Position numbers and translations under genes: made by a program. Below the pieces are notes generated by a model. That model ran no database searches and had not been told where the DNA came from. It was given only the letters and a program-made list of their open reading frames with translations. DNA of 64,000 nucleotides, taken from NCBI GenBank assembly GCA_013397865.1, contig VZTI01000620.1, positions 345,776 to 409,775 on the forward strand, written 5' to 3'. Each line of letters starts with the position of its first letter. Position 1 is the first letter of the stretch. This DNA is from Struthidea cinerea (taxonomy: Eukaryota > Chordata > Aves > Passeriformes > Corcoracidae). Shown piece after piece: positions 1 through 13,500 of the stretch.

Positions 1-3000
1 TTAAAAAATTAATGAAAGGTGAGACATAAAGTTAGAAAGCTGATCCTTTCCAAAAGCTAGGGGGTTTTGTGAATAAAAGGGCAATGGCTATATAAGGTGT
101 GTGTGGGTTTTTTTGTACAAGATATGTTCAAGTACTATGAGTTTTGCTCTATTCTGGAAAAATTCTGGTCTATTCTGTGGAAAGCAGAAATAAAAATTTG
201 ATAAAATATAAAAGCAATCTGTAGAAGACACTTTATCAAACCTAAAGAAAATTGCTCAATTACTCAGAAAACAGCCTGCTGAAGAATTTTATGTAGTGAC
301 AGAATCTTGTTTGAGGTGCTTATTTGCTATTATTTCTGTGTTAAAGCTGTCATGCACCTACAAACTAGCTGAAGCATGTAATATTAGCCCTCTATTGGAA
401 TGCCTCCAAAGGGGCTTTAGAAAATAACTGGGCCCATTTTTAGCTTAGCAACCATAAAACAGCAAGACAGAAAGCAAATGCAGCATAATTTTGCAGCCAT
501 ATAATTCTGGAAATAAAAGGACTTTGAAAGTAAATGAAAAATGCAAACCATTTGCTCCGTACAACAACTTACATGGTAAAAGTTCTTTTATTAGAAATTA
601 TTTTAATATGACAAAAAACAATATTAGAACACCAAGTCTACAAAGTTTTACACTTACAAGTTAGGAAGTTGTAGACTTAGATTTATTCATCGGCACTGTA
701 ACAGTCTTCAGCTAGGTATCAAAATAGTTGTTCTCTTTTCCTAGGAGGATGAAATTTACTCCCTCCCCAGACAGCTTTGGAGTATTGCTTTTTATTTTCA
801 GTCACTCAAATTGTTCCCCCCATGTATTGTGTGCTTCCTTCTAAACACATTCATCAGACTGAATAAATAGTTTTGGTTTGGTTTTTTGTTTGTTTGGTTT
901 TTTTTTTTGGGTGGGGGGGGGCGGGGAGAGAAGGAGTGTTTAAATTATATTTTTCTTGTAGTATCTTGAACCTAGACAAGATTAAGATTCCTGAGTCCTG
1001 CCGAATTCCCACTTAAATCACCTACATGTTATCTCAAGATTCAGGCTGGCTGTTGAAATATCCTGAAAGCCAAAAATACATACAAACATNAATCCTACGC
1101 TGGAGAACAAATATGACTTCCCAGCCTTGCACAGTCTGAAGCAGACAGACTTCCATTCTCCTTGAAGCCACAAAGAAAGCACTTCCTAACACTTTAGCTT
1201 AGAGAGGACACTTGGTAGTGAGGTTTACATCAAACCTACCGTCTGACAGCAAAATCAGCTGCTGCTTTTCAAACCTGTGACAGTGGCCTCTCTTCCCTCC
1301 ACCCCTCTCCCTGCTACAGCAGCTGAATGATTAGAGAGTGTGCACGGATTTCTGTGAGAGAGCCAAAGCTGTCTCTGTTCCAGAGGAAGGATGAACATGA
1401 TTTCCTGAGGCAGTGATTAAAGCAAGCCCTGAGCCAGGACGTGGATTGTCGATAACTGGGCCCTGTTCTTTTCAAAGGATAACTTTAGCCTTCTATCAAG
1501 TTATTTTAAAGTGTAAAATAAATGAACTTTTCTGAGAAAAAGGGCAGAGGTGGCTTCCCAGCATTTGAACCAGTAACTTTTTGTTGGGTTAGAGAGACTG
1601 ACTGTTCTCTTTTTTTGCTCAGTGAACCAAGAATACTTCAAAACATAATGGAAACCATTGTAATAGAAGTTAAGGGGAGAACATTGGGGATGTAGATCTG
1701 AACATGCCATCTATGTCCCTTTGAAGGCATGGCTTTTATCACCTGGTGTTAATTTGCTGTATGATACATCCCTTGGAGCCTCTTCTACTGAAACTTTCAT
1801 TATATATGAAAGAACCAGGGATTTTCTAAGGCAGAAGAAGAGAATATTCCTAAATCTTTAATGCTTAAAAAAAAGGCATGTTAGAATACAGTATATCCTC
1901 AATATTTCCTGGTGCACATTTTTGATGGTTACAAATTTCATTGAAAGCTGATTCCTATTCATATAAAGTGATGGGGGGTTTTTTCAGGGCTACAGACCAG
2001 GGCACTGAAGTCTTCCTATGGCATTAGGTCAAGCTTTGTTACAAGTTTTAATTTCTTGCACAAATCACTTGTGAATTGAGATGGCATTATTAGTTACATT
2101 TTACATATCAGGTACTAAAAACAAAATGGCCAAAGGAGCAAAGTAGTTTGACATCCTCAGGGACAAGACTTAATAGCTTTTTAATGCTGAGAAAACAGCG
2201 GCCATTAATCTCAATTGTTCAAGAATGTAGCAGAATCAAATGCTTGGCATTAGGAACCCACAAGCTCAAAACTACACACATTAAGCATTTTGTATTGAGA
2301 GATTTATGCATTATTGGGAAACCTCTTGTTTAAGAAGTTCAAATCCTTTCCTGAGTGCTATTCAGTTCCTTTAGGATGGTTTCTTCTGTTTCCATAATTC
2401 CCTCCCAAAAACCCTTGTACTTTGCCCTGCTGAGAGTTACTACAATAGTTACACTACACGGAAAACAAAGACGGATTGCACAGCCTCATTCTCAAAATTA
2501 TGCTTTTCATATTATGAGGCAAATCATGAGGACCATGGAATTTTAGAACAATTACCAAACAATTAAAAATTATGAAATCTGAATTGTTATTTAAAAAAAA
2601 AACCAGGACAAAACACTAATTATGATATGCTGACATTGGTTAAAATAATCAAGAGTTTTGTTATTGTATCATAAGAATATCATTATAAACATGGGTGGAT
2701 GCAAATTATGTACAATTAATTTTAGATCTCCCAAGACTCCACATATGTCAAAGAAAGAACTGAGTTTACTGCATTCTATTTATGTACACTTCCCTTGTGG
2801 TCAAGAGATTGAGCATTAATTAAGGGAAAAAAACAAATTTTGGTCTCTGCCTTTATATCTTTGGTTCTAGTATAGTAACATAACTAAAGGTATTCAACAG
2901 GTTTTGGAAAATTAAATTTAGATCCACAAACTTGGTGATAATTCAAACTCATTACTTCCTATTTAGTCAATTTTCATGACACAAATTAAATGCATAAAGT

Positions 3001-3220
3001 TGTTCACATGCTGGCATTTTTGAAGGACCTGACCACATACTTAGCAGTAAGATACTTTTACAAATAAAAATTTGAGCCAGCTTAAAAACCTGAATCCCCA
3101 GTAATTATAGCCATAATTCCAGAAGAAAGGCTATGCAGAATAAATGAAAGCATTAGATGTAAACAGATTTAATCTGCTAATTTTTAGGGATATTTTACAC
3201 ATTTGAGTTCTAAACGGTAC
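1..3220. other. Downstream intron of CFAP47 (partial)
   Basis: AT-rich sequence 3' of the last exon found. It contains one N at 1090 and a T/G-rich low-complexity run at 875-925. No further CFAP47 exon could be recognised, so the next one probably lies before the window. Confidence 0.6.
875..925. repeat. T/G-rich low-complexity run
   Basis: 'tttggtttggttttttgttt' followed by a T run and a G run ('gggtgggggggg'). Intronic, with no function evident. Confidence 0.85.
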
Positions 3221-3332
3221 CGTGAAAGACTCCTCGTCTGCAGGGAGATATACTCAAAGTGTAAGCAGCAGTGTCCTCTGGGCTGACAGTCAGATCAGGA
3301 GCACCACTCAGCATTGAGAGATTCGCATACAC
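3221..3332 (-). CDS. CFAP47: CFAP47 exon 15 of window: beta domain (last exon seen)
   Basis: 112-nt exon (37 codons plus one base) with acceptor gtcttccccag and donor GTACCG, an unusual donor. It encodes YANLSMLSGAPDLTVSPEDT, then AAYTLSISPCRRGVFH. It continues the domain opened in exon 14: 'L-S-x-x-S-G-x-P-x-L-x-V-x-P-x-x-T-x-x-Y-x-L-x-I-S-P'. The S-P-C-R-R-G run stands where I recall S-P-W-K-R-G in mammalian CFAP47. The opposite strand is also open over this region, but that is a shadow of this exon. The next exon was not found down to position 1. Confidence 0.85.
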
Positions 3333-6300
3333 CTGGGGAAGACAATTCACAAAGAGGAAAACTCATCAAAAGCAAGTTACTGTTGCAAGAACACCATCGA
3401 CACAATATCCACCTGCTTTGAAGAGCAGAATAAAAGATATGGTATCAGTAAGTACTAGATTTTATGCACATGAAAGAATACACACTGTAAAAGAAATGCT
3501 GGCATTTACAGATCATATCAAACACAAATTTTGAAGTCATTGCCCAACATGATCAAAAGTATATTGCTCAAACCATGGAACTACTTGCATATGCATAGAT
3601 TTGCACAGTTAGGCCCTTAATATTTTACATACATTTTCGCTAGAAATATAACAAAGAGGTTCAGCAGTAGCGATCCATCTAAATAGACAGAGCAAAGCAA
3701 AATCTGAAGTGTCATTTTAACATCATTTGCTAGACCTCAAGTGACATTGAACTGTGCTGCTTTATATGGCACATTTTGTACATGGCACGCGTGGTAACTA
3801 TCTGGGCAATGGAGAGCCCAGTGCAATTCTCACATGCGGAATTGTCTATTTTGCAAACTGTAAAGCTCATTGCAAGGATACAGGCTGAGTATTTTTCACC
3901 TGCATCTCATTTCTTTTTCTCTTGTACAGGGTTGCTACAGAGGGGTTCTCTGAGCAGCTGCTCATCGAAGAGGTGTTCGGGTCGGAGGCATCACCGCGCA
4001 GAGCTGGCGAGTGCCCACTGGAGCCACGGGTGGGGCAGCAGCAGCAGCTCGGTGTGGGAATGGCTCTGCTCACACCCTCTCCTCCTTTCCTCTGCCACTG
4101 GATGAGGCAAACTCCTCCTGAGTGACAGCAGTTTAAACTGGCACTGAAATTTCTGCTCTCATCTACAGGTGACAGTTTTCCACTGAGGCACAGAGTCCTA
4201 AAAAATCTCTTCACGATATCATGCAGTGCTGTAGCATGCTGCCATTTCATATTACATTGAAAACCAGAATTGTCTCTGTGTTGTTTTGAGTGAAATCACA
4301 AGACAAATCAGAAAAGCTTGAATTTTTTTCCAGCCCATTTATTCGTTTCATTAACGACTACAGCTAGCCTGTCAAGTATCCAAGTGGATACCTGCATTCT
4401 ACAAAGATTTCTTTTGCAACACTAACAGCATTAGATGCACATTCATTTTTTTAAGTAAATAGATTTTTTTATTATTTTCTGTAGAAAAAAGCACCAATTC
4501 TTAAATCATCTTTTCTTCTGATACAGACAAGCATAGCCTACAATGCATTCCCTCTCTGTGGTATTTATGTTAATGTAATCCCTTTTTCAGGTGCTTGTTC
4601 TTCTAAATCCAGAATTTCTATCCCAAGTAACAGAGAAAAAAACTGTAAAGCAGAAATATTCCTCTTCCACAATAAATCTGCATTTCAAACTGGATATTAG
4701 TAGTCCAGCAACCAGAAAGAATAGGAAGAGACTACTTGTCAAAAGGAAGAAAAAAGAAAGGCTGAAAAAGAGACAGATGAAAAGCCTTGTTGAATTGGCA
4801 TTTGGAGAAACAAAAATTGAAAAAAAATCTTTAAGTTGTCAACAAAGAGCAAAGCATAGGAAACTTGGGCTGTTACACACGTAAGATGGGGAGGATTCAT
4901 TTATTAAAACATAAACAATAAATTAGTCAAACTCCTATATTTGTGGATTATTCCATTTCAGTTTACAATGAATGTACACAAAAGTAAAGGATAAGTACCT
5001 AAAAATACAGCTAGGATAACAAAAATGAAAGCACATTATTAGGGAAAGAAATAAGATTAGTGAAAATGAGATTTTTGTTTAAGGGAAAAGTAACATGGAG
5101 ACAGAAACAAAAGTAGGATAAATGTGATTAATTTAAACTGGATAAAAAGCAGAAGGGTAGGGTAATACAGTTTCTATCAAAGACTGGACATACGAGACTA
5201 GTTTCTACTAAAAGATGTCAAAGGAACACTACTAGCATGGTTGACTATAAACATGAAGTTTTTATTGTGGATTGCTGATGAGTTAATATGGACTGGAAGT
5301 TTGATTCTCAGTCATTCAAGAGAGACTTTGGATACCTTTTCAGAGTAGTGAACTAACAGAAGCTAAATTATTTTTAAATGAAGTTGTTAATCTTAAATTA
5401 GTGACTGTATAACCAAATAGGAAAAGGTTGAGTATAAGCAATGAAATAATGTCAGTACACACATGGTCACTGTTTCAGTGTTTGAATCCAGATTCCGTAT
5501 CAAGAGACATGAAGAAATTCTCCCTTCCCTCCTCTGCATCAATTGAACCTTTTGGGATCAGATACTCACCAAAAACTGTACATAACTGATGCTGGCCTCA
5601 GTCTGCTATCACCTTTCCTACTGCAGTCATTAAACTCATATTCCTCATGCTGCTTGCTATTCCAGCCAAAACAAATACTCACCATATTATTAACAAATCA
5701 CCCCCATTCATTTACCAATCCTATTTGTCTCTACTATTTAAGTTATTTACACCTTAGCCAATCTCCAAGCAGTGGTCACAACAATAAGGTCTCCTATTTC
5801 CAACCTCCTAAGAAGGGCTATGGTTGTAACATGCATCACTCACCAGTTACCTCTCACGTGTTCCTTAAATAGAACTTTGTCTTGCTCTAATGGCCATGTG
5901 ATTTATCAGCACTGTTACTGAGACTAATTAAATGATCAACCTCAGATGACAAATGGATACTAAAATTGCATGCCCACAATTGCCCATATACACAGGCAAT
6001 TTATCCTAATATCAGAATTCATACCAAGAATCATTCTCATTTGTTCATAGACATTTGGGATTCTAATATGGCATAATGTTGTGCAACATCCGTCCGCTGA
6101 AGTGTAGGTCTATTACAAAATAACAATGCATCCAGGAATATTCAGGAAGGGAAGAAGTTGGAGAATTTACAAGTACATAAAGGGGAAAAGCCAGCAATTG
6201 CAGATTTTTATAAAAATAATTTGTTGCAAGGATTTCGTACGTTTAGAGGAAAGCTTGGAGTGAAGCAACAAAAGAATTTACACACATTAAGCTTTAAGTT

Positions 6301-7483
6301 AACTTTCTTCTGAATATCAGAGAGAGAGCCATTTCTTATTAGAAGGCATTTTATGAGGATTGTACGTAAGAATAGGACACCATTTTAATCACAGAGGTAG
6401 CATTGAATAACCTTATATCCTATAATAATCTACAACACTGTATTCCCAAAAGTACCTGAATATGCCTAAAAAAGTCTTCTATGGATCTGTATTGTTAGGC
6501 AAATATATTTTGAAGGAAGAAAATAGGGCATAAATTGGGGTGCTTTTATCAACAACAACAAAAATAATATTGATTTACAAGCTACTCAAAATAAGCCAAG
6601 ATATGGAATTACTTCTTCCAGTTAGTGGGAGAGGCAGTTTGTCAGCTTTTGTCCTAATGTGCAATGAGAGAATGATGAACAATTACAGGCAGATTAACCA
6701 GAACCCACACCAAGGGTGGGGTTGCAGAGATCTGTACTTAGACACAGTATTTATACAGAGAGAAACGTACGCGCCAAGGCACACACAAAATTCATCAGGC
6801 ACAAATAACTGCAGTTTCTTGAAATATGTTACATCATTTCACTATCACCCAGGAACCCAGAATTTCAGAACAAAACAATGGACCCAAAATGTAAATTATT
6901 ATTAAAGTTATCATTGTGACCCTGCACAACATTTGCTCAAATCAAGCCATCCCCAAGAATTTATTTTTTAAGTTGTAGTATTCTCCATTGTCTTATACCT
7001 CAACTCATTATTTACGCACAGCCAGAAAGCATAAATGGAGTACATGTATAAAATTTTGCAATTTTAAACTAATGTACCAGTCACAGGTTTGAAAACTCAT
7101 TCTGCAGAACTGTAATATGGCTATTTAACATGAATAGAAATGGAAAATCAAACTTCAAAATTACATGTACAATAACTTTTTCCAGAGTTGAATAACCAAA
7201 TAAGCATAACTCCGAAAACTTCAAGGCAAAGTGGTGAAGGGATGTAAGAATATAATCAAATATCCTTAAATTCCGTTGTGTCTTAGTATAACAAAGTTAG
7301 CCAGTAATAGGTTCAGCGTTTCTATTTGAAAATTGTTCCTCAGGTGTGTTTGACAATATTGAGAGGTTCTACTTGTTCTACTTAGCAAAAGTTAATGCGC
7401 TTTGACACTAGGCCAGAACTGGGTCTACGAGAGGCACAACCAGATCTAACAACCAGATTCTATCCAAAGCTCTCAAGAATGAC

Positions 7484-7514
<31 letters not shown>

Positions 7515-10500
7515 TTACTCTCCCTCATGCACCTTTCAGTGCAAACTTTCCAAATTCCTGAGTTACTAGAAACTCATTTAATTCTTGCCATCACTCTTAT
7601 CTTGCCTCCAGCATGTTACCACACTGAAGCAAAACATCTTTGCATTGCACTGAGTATATTCCCCAAATAATTCCTGCCTGTTCAGCCGCAACCTGGAGTT
7701 CTACATAATGAAGAGTGCTACATAATCCAGATTTGTTTTCAAGACAGGCCACCTGTCAAGACCACTAACACATTTCAAGGAATAAATCTGACCTAAGACT
7801 TTACTATACCCTTAAGTGATCTAAAAATTTCACAACTAATCATCAAAAAAACACCTGGCAACAACTACAGTTATTCTTAAATTCTGTAGGCCTTCGTAGC
7901 ATTCCTTATTGCTAAGAAGAATGCCTTTTCTTTAGTGAAAAGAACCCCTGTTACCGAAGTTCTGGTAGATAATGTGGAAGACAAAAGGACTGAAATTGGA
8001 AGGACAGATAAAAATTGAAGGATTATAGGATACACACATCCACTTGTGGTTAAAGAATATAAACTTGGTGACCTTGAGCAATCAGGTTACTGCACTTGCA
8101 CAGAATTTATTCTCAGAAAATCTCAGATACCTTACCAAACAAGAGTTAGGCTGAACAGGGAAGCCCCTCATTAAAGGTTTATGGTACATGATTTTGTTAC
8201 TTTGAGGCATTTGCTACAAATACCCAACCTTCATGTCATTGCTGCGGTGACATTGTAAAAACCCACAATGGAAACATAAAGAATAGAGAGATAAACACCT
8301 TGCAGAACAGGGGATTTCATTTTTTTTTCATTATGTATTTATTCTACAATAGTTTTATAAAATACTAAGTTTGTATACCCTGATGCCTGCAAGGTAATTT
8401 AACTGGGCCTTGAGGTTCCTCTGGAGAGTTTACTTTAATGACATCTATTTTGAACAGCAATGAGAAAAACAGTTGCACAGTTTTATATATTTATTGCAAA
8501 ACCATGCCTTGAAAGAATCATGCACCTTTATAGCTAAAATTTCTATCAAAGGTATCATTAGAAGGAGCCATCAACAAATCGGACAATTATTTATATCCAG
8601 TAGATAAAGATTTATATAAATAAACAAGAAAATTGCATAAAAAAATTTTGTCATGAGACTGAGAGATTGGATTTTCATAGAAATGCTTTACACTTCCTTT
8701 CCTGTAGGAGGAATTGAATGTAATTTTACAGACACTAAAATCCATTTACACTGCAGTCACCTTATATTAATTCATCAGAGAAGGATGTGCTCTCTGGCTG
8801 ATGTTACATATGCACAAATTCTTTACAAATTCTGTTGTGATTTTTTTTCATATCCAGAAGTTAATCACAAGAAAGACTATTTGTTGCAAGATCCCCTAGA
8901 ACCAACCATGAAGAGCACAGTGGCAGCAGTTCCCTAAGGTTTACACATCAATCAGTAGAAAAGAATTCATAAAACCATTCACATTTTTCAAGGGAATTTA
9001 TGGAAATTGTCTTTTTAATCATGGAAATCTTTGTGGGAACTGAAAGTGTTTTGCATAGAAGTTTTAAAGGCAGGCTGATGGAGTCGTGCACATGACCTCC
9101 ACTGAATCACAAAGGCACTTCTTCCCAGCTCCAGATTCACACTAATGGCTGCACAGACAATCAAACCACATATACAAAAAATATTGCTGCCCCAGACATA
9201 AACCCTCTGCATATGATTGAAAAGGAAAAAAGCATTATTCAGCTGGAAGAGAGCTGTCGTTATGCAGTAAAGGCAAGGATTACGTCCCTCTTCCTCCTTC
9301 CAGACTTAAATTTCATTTTAAATAGTCACTTTTGCAGTAGTTCCCTCATTTTGGCTTAGACTATTAGAAAAATACAGCAAATACTGAGAAACACAGTAGG
9401 ATATATACAATGTAATTTTATTTCTTAATGAAATGAGGGGTTTTTTTAAGTTTATAGTTTAATATATTCAGTTATTAAAATGGAATAGTGAAGCTAAATT
9501 TACACCTCAAAGGCAAAACTACCCAAGTATTAGTTCAGCTAAATCATTTATTGCTAAGTATTCATCATGCAGTAAATTGTTTATGGACATGCCTATAAAT
9601 TATTGTGTTTGTCAGCTACTGGCACATCTCATACCATTCTTGATATAGGTTGAGCTTTATTACTTCAGTAAGTGAAATTCTTACTTTTTTTGTTGTTGTT
9701 GTTTTTTTTTTTTTAATGTCATGCATGTCCCAGTTAATCTATGAGAAATTACTTAATATGGTGGATATACTCCAGCAATGCAGGGTGTATGGGGCACATC
9801 AACCAACCAATTCAATAATGAAGATATTACTTAGCCAACAAAATTACAAAAGATCCCACCAAAAACATATCCAAAACTATTACTTTTTGGATTATCTTTG
9901 CTCTGTCTGCCAAGACTGACAACATTCCCTCTACCTAATCACCAATTTAGCTACAGCATAATACAGAAAACTGTCAGAGATGCTGGATTAAACTGGATAA
10001 GGAGTTATTGGGCTGCCAGCAACTGCCCCCAAGGGAAACATCAACAAAGACAAAACCAGTGCTCTGCTTCACCACAGACTGCCCAGATATTACAGTAATC
10101 AGGCAGCATGGAAGGAACAACAGCAACAAAATTAGAATAATTTCTTTTTCCTGTTGCCCTTTGTGCTATACACATCTGAGTAAATAAAGTTTATTTTGCA
10201 TTTCTAACAAGGCTGTGGGTCACAGTTCCCTTCAAGAGAAGGTTTTCTGCATTCTCCTAATAACTACAGATATTTGTGATCATATTCTGGATTTAGTGAT
10301 TAAATACTAATTTACAGGCAGACACTTTTGGAAATAAAAGCAAGCAAATGATCTTTGCTCACTCCAATAGCACAAGACACTACATGACATCTGCTGGAGA
10401 GTGCTGGAAGTGATTAATATTGTTGGCTTTGTTCAGGGGACAGTTTCCAGACTCCAGGAGTCTTTGTAACCATGCCTTTTCCAGCAATTCAGGCCCACCT

Positions 10501-13500
10501 TGCTCCAACAACTGTTCTGCAACTGCTTCTGGGTAAGAACCTAACATAGAGAAAATGCATTATTCACACTGATTAATTTATTATATTCATACAAGCATGA
10601 AATAGCTGACCTTACTATTTCTCTACCAAAGGTCCCAGAGCAAAAAGAGCACACACACTTGGACTGTCAACCAGTATTTCACAGAGATAAAAAAAGCACA
10701 AAAAAACCCCACATCACAAAACCAACCAAAACCAGATATCAGGGCCCAGAGAACACCCTCAAGGAGGTCAAAGTTCAGTCAGACCCAGCTCACCCTGGAA
10801 CAGTTACAACTGTCATAAATTCATTTAATGCAAAATTTCTGAAAAAAGACATACAATGAATAATTTTAATATATTCATTTTGACGTTTGTTATTTCTGTG
10901 CCTTTCACTTACATTGGCACAAAAAAAAAATTGAGTTCACACAAAATGGGAAAGCAGAAAAAATAGTTCTGTTGCCAAAAACATTCACTTCTTCCAGAGA
11001 TAAAAGTACAAATATATTAGAAATGCAAATGCATTCACATCTAAAAAACTAAGACTGTTGAAAAGAAAAATGTCAAAGCTGGTGATGCCAAAAAAAATAC
11101 ATTACTTACTTTGTTTTGGGGGATGATATTGAGTCAAAAAATAGGAATATGAACCTGGACCTTTCTGTGATATACAAAGTTTACTAAATGTAGATAGACC
11201 TGTAAAAGTGAAAACCTGGAAAACTGGAGACTAGCAAGAAGACATCCAAGGAAAGATTTTCAGATTGGCATGAATTATCATTACTTAATGGAACACTGCT
11301 GCTGGTATATACATGATCTCTCTTTATATCATGAGATCAAATCACTCATTACCATTACCTTTCAATTTGAATAAAACAGCATTTGGACCTACTGGCAGAG
11401 AACAAAACTCGCTCAGTTCGCAAGTCCACACTAGTCAACTAGTCAGATTTTATCTTCTAGAATGTACATTGTCCCATTTTCAATCCTTCCCCAAAAGAAA
11501 AAACAAAATATATATAATATATAATATATATTCTATATTTACATATTCTCACAATTTCTTGCTGACACTCCCCTGCATTGCTTCAATAGATTGAGCCCTC
11601 CTGGCAAACACTGTATGGACACAATAGCTGGATGTTATCTACTCTAGATTTAAATGCCATGATAGAGTCACAAATATGGATTTCCTTTAGCAAGGTGGAA
11701 GATGTTGCTGCTCAGGAACTTCTCTGAAGATGAGAAGAAAAGCAGAATTTCATTTTTATTGCCCTAATGTACCTTCTGCCTCTTCTGGTATAGGACATGG
11801 GATCCAACATATAGGTACACGGGGTGAGGAATGCTACAGAAATACTTTTATCACTTTCAAATTCCACATACAGACAAGATAAATAGTAGAAAAAATATGC
11901 TATTACAGTACTACGACAGCGTTTTAAAATAGGAAAACATGTTTGTGTAAATACAGTTATAAAATATAGTTAATGGAACATATGAAAAATAATGATTATA
12001 TTTAATAGTAAAAATACGTTCTCGAGCAAGGAAATTAACAAAAATGTATTTCCTAAGATTTGTATTAACCTCCCCAGTGACCCATTGCCTTTCAATAACT
12101 CCAGTGATTACCTCTGAATTTTCTCTTCTATCAGCAAACACACAAACATGCCAACTTCCTCCAACATTGCTGAAACAACAGCTGGGCAATAGACAGTAAT
12201 TGGGATAATGGGCCAGGCCACTGGGCCATGAGAAATTCATGTATAGTGAGCTCCTGCTGCAATCCTTCCCTTAGTAGGATAACAATTTTTGTCTTTTTCA
12301 TGTAATATTCAATATTTTATGAAGATTTTAGGAACCCAGTAATTCTCAGGCCCCTTCTCTGATTTCAAAACTGATGGAGTTGGCCACTGGTTTCAAATCA
12401 TTGGAGGAGGAAAGATCAGCAGATGAACAGAGAACAATTGCAGAAGTGTTGTCCCCTTGGAAACCAGACTAAAACACAAAGAAATCTTTTTTATTCCATC
12501 AAACATACAGTAAAATCACACATTATCACACAGATTTCCTGACTATAAACTTATCCATATACTATAAACTATAGAAAATTTTCTCATGGATACATGAATT
12601 TTATTAGTGTAACTGCAATGACAGTAATTGTTGCTACTGTAATATGTGATGTATAGGTCCTTGTACAGAAAAAATATTTGTCACATTATTGCAAAAAAAT
12701 TACCTTGTATTTTAACATCTTCTTGGTATAATTGTGCACCCATAAGATTTTATGAGAGACCTTTCCCACTTGGCACTCTATCACAATACAATCCTGAGGC
12801 AGAGGTTTCTTCCCTATTCCCTTAAGACTAAAGATGTTCTGAGTTCCAGATGTAAGATTTCTCAGAACAAGCCTTCCCTGTGACAAAGAAAGGAGAAAAA
12901 AAAAGTTTCATTACTATAAAAGTCCCCTCTGGCTGACAAAGCAACTCCTTCAATTTATTAATCTTAAATCTAGGTGAGAAAGCATGCTTACAAGAAAGTG
13001 CTCCTATTGACTTTTCTAGTTCTTAAGTAAACTCCATTGCTAAACAGAGAAGAAAACCAGAGAAACAAAATATTTTATTTTAAATTTTTTCTGAACTATG
13101 AAATTCAACATCAAAAAGTTTTCATATTTCTAGGTTTTATACTTCTTGGCTTCTTCTTGAAAAATAAACATCTAAGAACATATGTTCTCGTGCCTCCTTG
13201 TCTCTCATATAATATTTAACTTTGCTCATTGAGTGTTTCCACCTGTCCTTCACCTGTCTTATGAGCACAGTGTTGAGCCTGAAGAAGGGGAGACTCAAAG
13301 GAACCATACTGCTCTCTACAAATACCTGAGAGAAGGTTGTGGCGAAATGGGGATGGGTCTCTTCTCTATGTCTCAAGTGAAAGGTTGAAAAGAAATGGCC
13401 TTAAGCTGTGCCAGAGGAGGTTCAGATTAGATATTAGAAAGAGGTTTTGACTGGAAGAGTGGTTAGACATTGGTATAATTTCCCAGGGAAGGTGATGGAG

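Larger units (their letters stand above)
3333..12703. other. CFAP47 intron, 9.4 kb, with exon-like candidates
   Basis: Intron between window exons 14 and 15. It holds a 26-A run (7489-7514), an AT microsatellite (11507-11540), two minus-strand exon-like stretches (10380-10528, 12346-12468), and two plus-strand ones (3931-4125, 4591-4884). No family-like CFAP47 sequence was found in it, and exon 15 continues exon 14's domain directly. Confidence 0.7.

Noticed and set aside
3271..3534. 87-codon plus-strand frame, which at first seemed to join in phase to 4591-4884 as a new gene
   Set aside because: Its first part is the antisense of CFAP47 exon 15 (3221-3332), which matches the family and the phase of exon 14. 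The open frame is a shadow.
3867..4250. 127-codon minus-strand frame in the last intron
   Set aside because: Its openness follows from GC-rich DNA that is open on both strands. The product is Ser/Cys-rich with no family likeness.
11773..11837. Short minus-strand stretch with acceptor ctgtag and donor GTACAT
   Set aside because: Only about 20 codons (IPHPVYLYVGSHVLYQKRQK), with weak sites and no likeness to CFAP47.
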